This document shows, piece by piece, positions 1-10,820 of a stretch of DNA of 45,260 nucleotides. The position numbers and the translations under genes were made by a program. The notes under the pieces are model-generated. The model was not told where the DNA came from, made no database searches, and was given only the letters and a program-made list of their open reading frames with translations. Each line of letters starts with the position of its first letter. Position 1 is the stretch's first letter. The DNA comes from Acanthamoeba sp. SK_2022b (Eukaryota > Discosea > Longamoebia > Acanthamoebidae): assembly GCA_027943245.1 (NCBI GenBank), contig JANDJZ010000349.1, positions 1 through 45,260 of the forward strand, given 5' to 3'.

Positions 1-3000
1 TGGCATCAAGCCAGGTGCCCTCATAGATGGCGCCGTCCTTGAATTCGTACTGGAACTTGCGTCGCTCCCCCTCCAGGACGCGGTTCTTCTGGCACGTGGC
101 CACGATGCGCTGGTGGCATCTGTCCACCCACAGGGTCTTGTCCTCCCGGTTGGCCGACGCCACCAGGAACGTGTTGCCCGGCGCGTTGAGCTGCCACATG
201 AGCTCCGCGCTCGACGTGTCCTTCATCGCATCAACCCAAACCTGAAAATTCGACGAATCAAAAAAATAAATAAATAAATAAATAAATAAAAATATAAGAA
301 TAAATAAAAGAAAATCAGGCGCAGCATTGCAGCGCGTGGGTGGGTGGGTCGTGTGCCTGCTCGAGCTGGATGATCTCCTTCATGTCGAGCTTCTTGGCCG
401 ACTTTGGCGACGGGCTGGCGAAGACGGCCACGTCGGAAAACAGCAGCAGGTAGGTGAACTGTGATTTGTTGAGACTCGTCACCGTCACGGGGCCGTGCTT
501 GATCAGTTGTCGGTTGGTGGTGATCATTTTCTAATTATGGTCGTCGTGCGCGCGCGGGCAGAGAGTGAGCGAGCGAGCAAGCGCAAGAAATCGGGGGGGA
601 AGGGCAGGCTCGCGCGTACGTGAATGTTGGGGATCTGTTTGGCGAGCTCGTGCACGGCCTTTGTGCTCTCCGACACCTCCACCGACTGGTTGATCTCGTC
701 CGCAATCTTTTGGATGCCTGCGAGGAGGAAAGGAGGGTCACTCATGGGCTCGTCGTCGAAAAAGAAAGGAAAAGGAAAAGGAAAAGGAAAATGTACCCTC
801 GATGGCGGTTTGGAGGTGGTTGTAGTCGGGGTGTGCTGGTTCGGTCACCTCGACGAGCGCCTTCAGGAGCAGCGGATAGCGCAGAACCCTTTGGACCGGC
901 GTGATGAGCAGAGCGTTGATGTCGAGCGACGACCCAGATGCCGTTTGGCATTCCTTCATTTGGGAGATGTGCGCAGAGAGAGAGAGAGAGAGAGAGGAGG
1001 GGGGTCAGTGAGCAACGCCGACGCTTCGAGACACGACACGACACGACACGACACGACACGACACGACACGACACGACACGACACGACACGACACGACACG
1101 ACACGACAAAACGCGGACACGCGCGTGCACAAGAGACGGAGGTGGGGCGGGCTGACCTTGAGGAACATGGCCATCTTCTTGTTCTCCTTCTTGTTTTCGA
1201 TGAGTTCGTTGGCCGCCTTGTGGTCCCGGCAGTAGGGAATGTAGATCTTCATGAACGGCATCTGCACGATCGTGCCCCCCCCCCAACCGCCACCACCCAC
1301 CCACCCACCGACGACGACGACACATCAATACGGAGTTGCGCGACCGACGAGGCGAGGCGAGGCGAGGCGAGGGCAAGCGCGCGGCTCTGCGACGTTTTCC
1401 GTACATTTCGGGTGAAGATGTCGCCGACGGTGCACTGGTCCGTCCAGGTGATCATCATCTGTCGGATGGCCGTGAAGAGCTCCCGGGAGAGATCGCGGAT
1501 CTGCTCGATGTTGGAGAAGATGGCGCGGATCTCCTTGTCGTTGAAGGCCCCCTTGGCCTTGGCGGGCAGGAGGTAGTCCTGGTGTGCGATTGGCGCGTGC
1601 GCGTGAGTGAGTGCGTATGAGTGCGCGCAGCAACGGCGAGGAGGCCGTCAGCAGCAACAGCTCGAGGGCTACACGTCGTGCGGCAGCGTAGCAGGGTGAG
1701 GGTGTACCTTGATCACGATGTCCAGACTGGCCAGGTACGACTCCTCGGTGGTGTAGATCTCCTTGGCGCGGTAGTCCCTGGGCGGATCGACGATGAGCAC
1801 AGGCGAGAAATGGACCAATGAAAATGTGCACGGAAAAATAAAAGCAAATAATAATAAGAATAATAAGAATAAACGTTACCGAATGCCCAGGTCCTTGTTC
1901 TCCTTCATGAAGAGGGCGCCAGAGAGGTCGACCTGCGGTTCCGGCTGCTTGGGTAGAGAAAGACACGACACCCGTGAGAAAAAGAAAAAGAAAAGAAAAA
2001 GAAACGGCAAAAAGGGTAAGCGGGGCAGAGAGCGTGGGTAACCTTGGCTGCTCCTCCGCTCGAGACGGGGGCGAGAATGCCGCTGCCGCTCCCGCCGCCG
2101 GATAGGGGCGAGCGGATGGTGCCCATGTGCGAAGCGGTCTGTGTGTTGAAGGATCCGGGGATGACGGGCGAGATGCCGTACATGCTCTGCGTCTTGCGGG
2201 AGTCGCTGCCTGACGAGAGGGGCGACTTAGCTGGCTGGCCCGACGAGGAGGAGAGGCCGCCGCTCGAGTGGGGCGAAACAACAATCATCGAGCCGCTGCG
2301 CTGGGGCATGACGCTCACGCCGCTGGACATGGCATCGTCGCCGCCCGCTCCCTCGCCGCTAAAGGGCGCAGGCGGGCGCATGGTGGACATGCCTAGCACT
2401 GTGCGCATATATATACGAAACGTATATATGTGCGAGATATGCATACGCGTATATGTATATATAGATATATAGATACGTGCGTAGAAATTTATATATATAT
2501 ATATATATGTAGGCATGGAACAGATTCATAGATAAAAACACGTGCATAGGAAATGTTGATATACACGTATGTCGCATCGACATCATGTAAAACAGGAGAT
2601 GTAGAGGCGCATAAAGAGAGATATAGATAGCGCAGCATTCAAGTGATTGGAGAGCCGCCACAGACAGAGTTTGGAATGGATAGGCGTTGGACGTCAAGCG
2701 TTAGGGCAAGACGAGAAGAAGGGGAATGGGAGAATGGGGTCGAGGGCTATGCGGATAGAATGGGGGAGGGGAGGTGGGAAGGGAGGGAGGCCAACAACGC
2801 GTACCTGTAGCAGAATGAGTGGTCCTCGCCATGGTGGCCCTGCCGGGCGCGGTGAGATCGGTGGTGATGGCCCGTACCCGCAGGGTCGCGTCCGAACTCA
2901 TTTCTGAAAGATAGGAGAGAGAGAGAGAGAGAGAGAGGCACTGTGAGCGGCTCTTCTCGTGTCCTGCACCGCGCGCAAGCCCTTTGTATTCGTATTCGGC

Positions 3001-3582
3001 GACCATGGAGGGCGTACCTGGTTCGGCCGGTTGGGTAGCGGCGAGCATCTGAACCAATTGGGTGAGCATGGCGACAAACTTGTCGGCATCTTCAGTCGAG
3101 ATGAAGCTCAACCCGAAAATCGTCTGGGAGGGAGAAAGGGGAGAATGTTAAGAAGAGGGAAGACCCTTTGTGGCGAAGAGAGAGACAGATTGAGGTACCT
3201 GACGAAAGCGCCACTGCACAAAGTTGTCTCTCAATTTCTTGTGCACCAAATCTCCTTTAATGGGGGAGTTGACGTTGTACTGCCCGAGGGTGAAGCTTAG
3301 GGATTTGCGCGTACTGACACATGGGGAGAAGGTTGGGCCTTACCTGCTTGTCAGCGACTGACTGACCGATTACGCGATAGGCGTTGGTGGTCTGATTATG
3401 GAAAATCCATATGCGCGACGCACCAGCGTCCTTGGCCGCCCATGTCTTGAGATTGGTGTCGTAGTTGTAGACGGCTGCCTGCAGCTCTAACAAAGGAACC
3501 TCGCCACTAAAGGTATTGCAAATGAATCAAACGCCCCTCTTACAATAGCTTCCCTCTTAAAAAACGGAAGACATTACCTCAT
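1..3582 (-). CDS. WH1/EVH1-DH-PH Rho guanine nucleotide exchange factor (3' end outside window)
   Basis: Predicted RhoGEF that loads GTP on a Rho/Rac GTPase at sites chosen by its WH1 domain. The first coding exon is only ATGAG (3582-3578), followed by GTAATG. The WH1 domain follows (about 3500-3020): VYNYDTNLKTW, SRIWIFHNQT, AYRVIG, NFVQWRF and FGLSFISTEDADKF keep the Tyr-Trp-Phe aromatic cluster that binds proline-rich ligands in Ena/VASP and WASP. A Ser/Gly/Pro linker (2390-2040) leads to the DH domain (about 1940-610), with EIYTTEESYLASLDIVIK and the hallmark LLITPVQRVLRYPLLLKAL. The PH domain (about 530-40) has FTYLLLFSDVAVFAS and ends near FLVASANREDKTLW. The last visible residues, YEGTWLDA, look like the start of a MORN-type repeat. 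Exon phases agree across at least nine introns, including a 405-nt AT-rich one (2401-2806), so this is one gene. The intron inside the PH domain has a GC donor. Confidence 0.85.
242..356 (-). other. GC-AG intron in the PH domain of the WH1-RhoGEF
   Basis: On the minus strand the exon reads ...CTCGAGCAG, then GCACAC, with acceptor ATTTTCAG. Splicing here in phase 0 joins EIIQLEQ to VWVDAMKD, the usual PH strand order. No GT donor nearby gives the right frame: reading on reaches a stop at about 314. Confidence 0.7.
262..292. repeat. (AAAT)n tetranucleotide tract
   Basis: An AAATAAAT run lies inside the GC-AG intron of the first gene. It adds to the AT-rich character of the intron. Confidence 0.9.
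1031..1107. repeat. (ACACG)n pentanucleotide microsatellite
   Basis: About 15 perfect ACACG units lie inside an intron of the DH domain. A GA tract at 969-994 lies nearer the acceptor; on the transcribed strand it is the polypyrimidine stretch. Confidence 0.97.
2401..2806 (-). other. Long AT-rich intron of the WH1-RhoGEF gene
   Basis: The donor is ACAG followed by GTACGC at about 2806; the acceptor is CGCACAG at about 2401. The phase-1 join gives ...HSATVLGMSTMRPP. The interval holds runs of TA dinucleotides (2450-2510) and no coding sequence. It could be mistaken for an intergenic gap, which would split one gene into two. Confidence 0.7.
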
Positions 3583-4241
3583 TTCTTAGGATAGAAAGTA
3601 GAGGAGGTCGCTGGATCGATTTCTACCGATCAAATCAATCACTCCGTTCCGGCGGTCGCTAAACTCGCCTCTGTGCCTCTCCTTCAACGGAGACCGTGCG
3701 TCGATGGAGGAAAGAATACGGAGAGAAGAAATGTATCTTTTCAACGTGCGACTTGAACTGTTGTGGCCGTCCTTCTCTGCGCTTTGCCCGGCCACCAAGC
3801 AACGAAACCGGAAAAAAAGTGGACTCACCGGATGGACGGTATCTCTCTTCACCTTTTACGAACAGTGCCCGTTCGCTACCCCAGTTGGCCAACAAACCTG
3901 GTCTCTCATCCCAACAGCAGGTGTCTGCTGGACACTGTCCACTCACTTATGAACTATATGGGCCAGGGGAGACCATCAATCTCATTACGCTTTGCATGTC
4001 AGGCAAGGGGTGTTCAAGGTTGTGCACAAATGCTGCGCAATGCTTGCAGAAACGAGTACAAAAAGAATTGTTCAAGAAAAAGATAAATCATGCAATGCCC
4101 ATCTGCGCCAGCCACAACAACATTGTAGTCTCGGTTGACATGTACATATACAAAGCCCCACTCGCTGTTCGCTAAACCTGGCCACACAAGCTTGGATTGC
4201 ACCTACTACTCCAAGGCACTGGATTGCACACCCCTCCAGTG
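3583..4241. other. Divergent intergenic region between the RhoGEF and the RING/C2H2 gene
   Basis: This 659-nt gap should hold both promoters. I see no protein with recognisable composition; the open frames on the plus strand here look accidental. A TTTACAG acceptor-like site at about 4318, just inside the next gene, leaves room for an unplaced upstream exon of that gene. Confidence 0.5.
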
Positions 4242-5954
4242 ATGGTCGTTGCCCTTTCTTCAAGCTTTGCATCCTTCATTTTGAGGCACACTGACCTTCT
4301 TCATTCGCTTATTTACAGGGACTCAAGAAAACGTAAAGCGGATGAACTGCAGGACCAGCCTACCGAGGAGCACTCGATCAATGCCCCCCTCGGGGCGACG
4401 GAGATCTACACAAGCGATCCAAAGAAATGCAGCATCTGCCTGTCGTGTATCGAGACTGCAGGCGTCTTGGGGTGCTCCCACAGCTTCTGCCTCGATTGCA
4501 TCGTTGAATGGACCAAAATAAGCAAGCGCTGCCCGCTCTGCCGCCAACGATTCAGCTCCATCGTCTCCACCGAGAAGCGAAATGAAGATGGCGCGGAGAT
4601 AGAGGTAGTGAACGAGATTACTGTGGACGAATGCGAACAAGCTCTTGAGACCCAGGAAGACGCAATCGATCCCCTCGATGAGGAGAGCGAAAGCGAAGCG
4701 GGCAGCAATGACGATGACTGGAGCGAAGATGGCCAAGAGGACGCGGACAGCGAAGACGAATGGATCCTGGTCGACGTTCCACATACGCCCGCGCCCCGGA
4801 CCGCCGCCGTTGACGCGGCCGAAGAACTGAGGAGGCGGTGGGCGAGGGCGTCCATGCGCCGGCGCTTTCGATGCCAGCACTGCGAGAAGGCGTTCAAGAC
4901 CGGCTCCGATCTCAAGCGCCATCTGCTCATCCACGACCAGGTGCGCCAGTTCGCCTGCGATATCTGCGAGAAACGGTTCGTGCGTAGGCAGGACCTCAAG
5001 CGCCACCTCGTCTCCCACTCCGCCTCCGCCTCTGCCTCCCCCGTGGTCTTGGCCGCTGGCGATGGGCTTGGGTCCCCAGTTGTCCGCTCCTCGCCGATGT
5101 CTCCTCTTGTCCTGTCCCCCGTCGTCGTCTCGTCGCCTGCTCGGCCCGCACCTCCTATCGTCGTAGACGAGGCGACGGGCCAGCGAAGGTTCGCGTGTAC
5201 CCATCCGGGCTGTGACAAGACCTTCACGCTGAAGCAGAACCTCAAGCGCCACGTAAAGACGATGCACACGGCCTCTGTCCTCGCTACTACTTCTTCGTCT
5301 TCTTCGGGTGAAGACGAAAGCCTGCAGGTCCCTCTCCAACCACCTACGCCGGTTTCTACTTCCTCTACTTGCACTACATTTTCTCCCTTGCCCACGCCCT
5401 CTACTCCGCTATCCCTGCCCTCCTCGTCCTCGTCCTCTCCCTACACGCCGTCGGTGGTCGTCATCGACGAGGCCACGGGCCAGCAGCGGTTTGCCTGCAC
5501 CTACCCGGGCTGTGGACAGAGCTACTCGCATCGGCCCAACCTCACGCGCCATCGCAAGACCGCCCACAAGGACGCGCTCGGCGCCACCGCCACCGTCGCC
5601 GCAACCGCCACCGAGGGCGGCGAAGAGCTTCCTCTGCCTGCCTCGCCATCGTCCTTCACGACCGCCAGTGTCGTGCAGGACGCGACGACGGGTCGGTTCG
5701 TGTGCGACTTCGAGGGCTGTGGCAAGAGCTTCACGCTACGCAACAACCTCGCGCGCCACCGCAAGACACATCAAGGCGCGTGCTACCAGTGCCCCGAGTG
5801 CGACAAGGCCTACACGCAGTCGGGCGACCTCAAGCGCCACATGGGCGTGCACAGCGACCTGCGGCCGTTCGCGTGCCACCTCTGCGAGCAGACCTTCCGG
5901 CAGAAGGCCCACCTCGCAGCTCACCTTCGATCAAAAGCACACGCGAATGTGTAG
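4242..5954 (+). CDS. RING finger plus seven C2H2 zinc fingers protein
   Basis: Likely nuclear zinc-finger protein with ubiquitin-ligase potential; about 570 residues in one exon. The RING (residues about 62-105) runs from KCSICLSC through GCSHSFCLDCIVEW to RCPLC, the TOPORS-like spacing. An acidic linker (residues about 120-180) follows. Seven C2H2 fingers then start at FRCQHCEKAF (about 209), FACDICEKRF, FACTHPGCDKTF, FACTYPGCGQSY, FVCDFEGCGKSF, YQCPECDKAY and FACHLCEQTF, ending at HLRSKAH. Fingers 3 and 4 share a preceding VxDEATGQ.RFACT module, separated by Ser/Pro/Thr linkers, which points to internal duplication. The start is uncertain: 4242 is the first in-frame ATG, but a TTATTTACAG acceptor at about 4318 could replace it with an upstream exon. 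The RING suggests an E3 role and the fingers DNA binding; both come from family knowledge. Confidence 0.85.
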   Translation: MVVALSSSFASFILRHTDLLHSLIYRDSRKRKADELQDQPTEEHSINAPLGATEIYTSDPKKCSICLSCIETAGVLGCSHSFCLDCIVEWTKISKRCPLCRQRFSSIVSTEKRNEDGAEIEVVNEITVDECEQALETQEDAIDPLDEESESEAGSNDDDWSEDGQEDADSEDEWILVDVPHTPAPRTAAVDAAEELRRRWARASMRRRFRCQHCEKAFKTGSDLKRHLLIHDQVRQFACDICEKRFVRRQDLKRHLVSHSASASASPVVLAAGDGLGSPVVRSSPMSPLVLSPVVVSSPARPAPPIVVDEATGQRRFACTHPGCDKTFTLKQNLKRHVKTMHTASVLATTSSSSSGEDESLQVPLQPPTPVSTSSTCTTFSPLPTPSTPLSLPSSSSSSPYTPSVVVIDEATGQQRFACTYPGCGQSYSHRPNLTRHRKTAHKDALGATATVAATATEGGEELPLPASPSSFTTASVVQDATTGRFVCDFEGCGKSFTLRNNLARHRKTHQGACYQCPECDKAYTQSGDLKRHMGVHSDLRPFACHLCEQTFRQKAHLAAHLRSKAHANV

Positions 5955-6050
5955 CCCATCAAATGTACAACAATCTTTTACCTCTATGGGGCATCAAGGC
6001 GGAAAGGTTGTATGGGGAGAAAGACGGATTTGATTCATTAATCTTTCTGC

Positions 6051-6644
6051 TTAAGCCTTCTTGAGCTTCCTTCGCAGGAAGCGAGATTCCTTCAGCTTCT
6101 TGCGGTGCTTGTGCTTGTTCATCTTGCGCGCTCGCTTACGCATGACCGAATCCATCTGATAGGAGTCGAGGGGCTGCATCTTCTCCCACATCGGGATGGC
6201 GCCGTCGGACCAGGGAAGCGTAACCGGCACGTCGACCATCGATGCAAACACCTCGACGCTCTTGAGGAAGAGAGGTTTGCGCTCGGCGAGGGGGTTGAAG
6301 TTTGCGGGACCGACGCCGTCGTGGAGGCGGCCGCCGTGGATAGTGAAGAAGCCCTTGGTAGTCCAATTGACGAAGGTATCGTTGATCCTGCCAAAATTCT
6401 GTCCCTCCTCGCTGGCAATCGATCGTGGCGTTGTCTGCAGCAGCGTTGGCACCTCCTCGGAAGGAACAGCTGCGTTATCAATAGGACCAGCCCCTGAATC
6501 AATGCTCCGCCTCGCGGTAGTGATCGAGAAGGATCGAGCCGCGGAGGAAGAGGAAGTCAGGCCAGCGCATCGCTTCCATAGCACAGCGGAATTCGACACC
6601 TCGCGGGGGAAGAGGCCAGGCCTCATCCATCCGACCCGCTGCAT
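6051..6644 (-). CDS. Mitochondrial small-subunit ribosomal protein mS38-like (DUF1713/COX24 family)
   Basis: Single-exon gene of 197 residues. The C-terminus, from about residue 165, reads DSVMRKRARKMNKHKHRKK and continues to a second basic stretch ending LRRKLKKA. It matches the very basic C-terminal signature of the mS38/AURKAIP1/Cox24 family, which sits on mitoribosomal RNA. The N-terminus (residues about 1-50) is rich in Arg, Ser and Ala and lacks acidic residues apart from one Glu, as expected of a mitochondrial presequence. The middle (GRINDTFVNWTTKGFFTIHG and following) has no family that I recognise. The gene is convergent with the zinc-finger gene; the two stop codons are about 97 nt apart. 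mS38 proteins are conserved only at this basic end, so the assignment rests on a short region. Confidence 0.75.
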   Translation of the reverse strand: MQRVGWMRPGLFPREVSNSAVLWKRCAGLTSSSSAARSFSITTARRSIDSGAGPIDNAAVPSEEVPTLLQTTPRSIASEEGQNFGRINDTFVNWTTKGFFTIHGGRLHDGVGPANFNPLAERKPLFLKSVEVFASMVDVPVTLPWSDGAIPMWEKMQPLDSYQMDSVMRKRARKMNKHKHRKKLKESRFLRRKLKKA

Positions 6645-7287
6645 TTTTTTGATTGTCTTCTTCCTGTGCGATTTTTTCGTTTTTCTTTTTTCCTTTCATT
6701 GCCGGGTTGTGCTGGTCTTGGGGGCAAACGCAAGGGCACTACTGGCCAAGCTTCCAAAAGAAGCGTTCATCTTTTTTTTTTCTTCTGCCCTCCTGATGTA
6801 CGCCGCAATCTCATTAGTTTAAGTATGATCCACCGCTTCAAGGCGCGATGGCCATGATCGTTCAAGTGGTACTGAAGGGCTTATTATTCTTAATTCTTAT
6901 TTTTTTATTCCTTTCCTTCTATAGGGCGATGATTATGACCCTTACACACCTCCGAATCACCAGCTGCGTTGCATTGCTTGCGAGCGGCTCATTGACGACC
7001 CAAGAATGGATATATGAGCCCACTTTAGTTGTTTACATTGTCAGGCCAATTGTATTGATCGTTTATTTGGACTGCGCAATAAAAGAGCTGCCATCATCCA
7101 TTGCGTCCTTTCAGATCTCCCTCCTCCTACGAGATTCAAAACTTCGCTGCTTTTGATACACTCTGCTCTGCCTCTTGTCTTCTCTATCCATCATCCATGC
7201 GTCTCTGTTGTACGCTCAGCTTCATTCATCTCCATCTCGTGGACGTCTGTCGCCACCTTTCTCTCCTCTTTCTCCTCTCTGGGCTTG
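6645..7287. other. Intergenic region, no gene seen
   Basis: T-rich sequence with several homopolymer T runs (for example 6770-6781) lies between two minus-strand genes. It should hold the promoter of the mS38-like gene and the 3' end of the Rho-FYVE gene. I find no convincing exon or structured RNA. Confidence 0.5.
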
Positions 7288-9123
7288 TTACGCCGCGCCG
7301 TTGTCCCTCTTCACGATCGTCGAGCCCTTCAATGGCGTCGACGTCTGGCCCTCCGCGGCCCCGGACGACGACGAAGACGACGACGACGCGATGGTCGATC
7401 CCGAGCTCGAGCTGCCCTTCAGTACCGAGCCGGCCCTCTTTCTCGACCCGCTTCCGCTCATCTTGTCCTTCTTGCTCTTGCCCTTCCTGCTGCCGCTCGA
7501 CGACGGCTCCTCCTCCTCGCCGGCGCCCTCCGGGAGGGGCTCGTATTGGCTGACGCTCTGCAGGATGCCTCCGAGGAGGGCCTCCTTCGTGACGGGCGTC
7601 GCCTCGGACATCTTGCCGCCGCCGTTGTCCTTCTCCTGGCCCTCGCCTTCGTTGTTCACCTCCCCGACCTTCTTCCTGCCAAAGTTTCGCTTCATCGGTT
7701 CGTCGTCCTCGATATCCCTACCTGCCTCATGCACACACAACGACACCGCAACAACACAAAGGCCACACACATCGCGTCAGAAGGTTCCCCCAACTCATGT
7801 GGTGGTGGTGGTGTGTGTGTTGCGTGAGTGAGAGCGTGCGTACATTTTTTACAGATGAGTTTGTTGCCCCACTCGTGGCTTTTTGGCAGCAGCACCACGC
7901 AGTCCGGGCAGTACTGGTGGTTGCACCGCACGCACTTGTGCTGGGGTGGTGGCGTGATGTACGAGAGCGAGAGAGAAGGTAAACGGGCGTGAGCAATAAG
8001 ACCGAAGAGTGAGAGGGGGGGCTGGGCTTGGACGGGAAGGCGCGCGAAGGTACCTTCTTGGAGAGGAGAGAGAAGTCCTTGAAGCACTTGGTCGACCAGC
8101 AGGCCGAGCCTGGCCGCTTGTTGTTGCGGAAGTTGATGATGGCCATGATGGTCTGGCCAAAGACGTCGCGGAAGCCCTTGTTGGTGATGGCGCTGCACTC
8201 GATGTACGACACGCAGCTGGTCTCCTTGGCCAGCTTCTTGCCCTGCTTGTAGGTGATGGGCTTGATGTTCTTGGCCTTGAGCTCGGCCAGGCGCGTCTCG
8301 TCGTCTCGGCAGTCGTTCTTTGTCCCCACCAGTATGCGCGGCACCTCCCTCGAGTCTCCTTTCGTTATCTCTGGTATCCACTGCACCACCACAACACCAC
8401 CACCACATCACATCACACCACAGAGAGAGGTCAGACGGTGTGGGCTCAGCGAGCCTCTCTGTCTCTCGTACTTTGTATTTGACGTTCTGGAAGGAGACTG
8501 GGTTGTCTATGGCGAAGAAGACGAGGAATATGTCTGCGTTCTGATACGACATGGGCCTCATCATCTGGAAGTCGTCCTGGCCGGCCGTGTCCCACCTGGA
8601 GAACGTGGGAGGAGAGGGAGGGGGGGGGGGTCAGAGGGAGCGCACTACCCGCGGAAAGGACGGAAAGAAGAGAGGAGATGAACTGCTGGCGAGCAACAAC
8701 GCGGCGCAAAGAAAGAGCTCAAATTACGGGAGATGGGAGGGGCGTACAATCCGAGATTGATAGGCAGACCGTCCCACATGACCACAGCATTGTAATTATC
8801 GAAGACCTACCAAATGGGCCACAGAGGGGGGGGGCGGGTAAACAGTCGAGATCTCATGAGGTTGAGAATGGCCGGGGCAGGCGAGGACGTACAGTGGGGA
8901 CGTAATCCTTGGGGAAGGCCTTCATGGTGTATGTGATAAGGAGGCAGGTCTTGCCCACCGTGCCGTCGCCAACTGTTCAGATGAAAGCGAACATCGTCAT
9001 GAGCAATGGCGTAGGAAGGATAACGAATCAGATGGATCAAGGGATATCTAGCCAAGAGAGGGAAAGAGATTCCAAGAGGCTGATGTAGTAGAACGCACCC
9101 ACTACGCATTTAATGTGCTGCAT
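7288..9123 (-). CDS. Rac-like Rho GTPase fused to a C-terminal FYVE-like zinc finger
   Basis: GTP-driven switch of the Rho/Rac family with a built-in zinc finger. Exons join in phase to give [17 protein letters not shown] (P-loop), YVPTVFDNY (switch I with its Thr), DTAGQ (switch II with the catalytic Gln), [29 protein letters not shown] (TKxD box) and ECSA. All nucleotide-binding motifs are intact. After about residue 190 comes a cysteine domain: CWSTKC, then [15 protein letters not shown], then LICKKC. This is eight Cys in FYVE order, but with CxxxxC for the first pair and no RRHHCR or WxxD, so it is FYVE-like. A basic, Ser-rich tail of about 140 residues ends GAA-stop, with no CAAX box. 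Membrane targeting may therefore depend on the finger instead of a prenyl group (inference). Confidence 0.85.
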
Positions 9124-9492
9124 TGCAAAATGGCCTTTCTGCAATCGTCTTACGATGAGATGGTGGATTTATATCAGCCTCTTTTTTCAGATGTAGTTGA
9201 GGGGTCTAGTGGTAGAATTCAATTATGATTGTTGCGGGGGCGCAATCGATACAATCCAATCGAATGGTAGTCGCACGGGAGGAGAGGCGAGACTCGTGGG
9301 AACGCGACGACAACGGGCGGTTGCGGTGCTCTCTGGTCTTCGCCACTCCGGCACGGCCAATGGAGTTTCCCCAGGCCTGAATTTCCAGCATTTTTGGACT
9401 TATTTATCAGGTATTTAACAAAACCACTCGGTGACGTCAGCAACCTATTCTGGTTCTTCGTGGCCACAAAAAGCGCCACAGCAACAACGGCG
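9124..9492. promoter_or_regulatory. Divergent promoter region of the Rho-FYVE and COQ3-like genes
   Basis: This 369-nt gap separates two start codons that face away from each other. It contains a perfect TGACGTCA palindrome at 9432-9439, about 54 nt upstream of the methyltransferase start. Confidence 0.5.
9432..9439. promoter_or_regulatory. CRE/ATF-type palindrome TGACGTCA
   Basis: Perfect 8-nt palindrome in the short promoter of the COQ3-like gene. It is the consensus site of CREB/ATF-type bZIP factors in other eukaryotes. Function here is an inference. Confidence 0.4.
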
Positions 9493-10759
9493 ATGGCACG
9501 CAAGAGGGATAACCAAAGCGCAGGGCGAGGTAGGTTGTGGTTGGGCGCTGTGTTGGTACTTGCTGCCGCAGCTTTGGGTTGGATTGCCACCCCGCCCCAG
9601 GACATCGTGCCACGCACCCGCGCCATTGACCCCTCCACTACCGCGTGCGCCTCCCTCTCCTACAACCGCGCACGGTGGGTCTTGGGCATTAATGTACTGA
9701 GGATAACTAATTGTATAACTATTATCTTTTGTAACATATCTCACTTTTCTCACCCACGTGCAGGATCGACAATGGGTTCTACGACACCGAGGCCTATGCC
9801 AACAACTGGTGGGCCGAAGGCGGCTGGGCCGCGCCACTGCTCGCCATGAACGACGCTCGCGTGCCCTACTTTGATCGCGCCTTCCACCACCTCGGTACCT
9901 CTTCCCCAACTCGTATCGCGCTTTTGCCGCCACACAGCTTTCTCACCTGCCTCTGTGTTGTTCTTTATCATCGTCTTCGTTGGTGATGGCGCCAGACACC
10001 GACAACGTTGATCCCAGCAAGCAACTCTTTCTCGACATTGGCTGTGGAGGTAAACCTCTACCTCTTTCGTCATCTTTTTCAGCCACTTGTAATCGACGCT
10101 TGGTGGACGGGCCGGGCGAGCAGGTGGGCTGGCGACCGAAGCCATGGCCAGACACGGGCATCGCATGATCGGCCTCGACCTCTCGCCGCGCTCCATCGAG
10201 ACCGCCCGGAGGCACGCCAAGGTCAGGCGCGCGGCAACCCCCCCCCCAATTTGGCTTAGCGGACACGCGCTATGCTGACGGCGGCTTGCGACAGGAAGCG
10301 GGCGTGGACAACGTGGAGTACGTGGTGGGGTCGGCCCTCGAGCTGCCCTTCCCCGACCACCACTTTGACGGCGTGGTCATGTCCGACGTCATCGGTACGC
10401 CCCACGGACTTGGCCGCGACACGCTCAACACCACACCGTATATTTGTGGAGTAGAATAACTCACCGACCGACGCAGAGCACATCCACGACCTCCCGGCCC
10501 TGGTCAGGGAGATCAACCGTGTACTGAAGCCAGGTAGAGCGTTCGCTCGTCCTCCTCCCCCCTTCCTGGTCTGGATTATAGTACGTGGCTGAAGCCTGTG
10601 TGGCTCCACAGGCGGAGTGTTCACCTTCGACACCATCAATCGCACGTGGAAGAGCTACGTCATCAACCTCGTGCTCCTGCAGAGCACGGTCGTCGGTCTC
10701 ATTCCCCCGCACACCCACGACTACCGTCTGTTCACCACCGTAGTCCCCCTTTCTTCTAC

Positions 10760-10820
<61 letters not shown>

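Noticed and set aside
2401..2806. Possible gene boundary (AT-rich gap) splitting the WH1 and DH-PH parts
   Set aside because: Donor and acceptor agree in phase and no stop codon or start context intervenes, so an intron fits better; it still needs cDNA.
3696..4175. Open frame of 159 codons on the plus strand between the first two genes
   Set aside because: Composition is Cys/Arg-mixed with no domain, it overlaps other open frames, and no splice-consistent link to the zinc-finger gene was found.
4323..5395. Two open frames over 300 codons on the minus strand opposite the zinc-finger gene
   Set aside because: They are shadows of a GC-rich gene; the plus-strand product has RING and C2H2 motifs.
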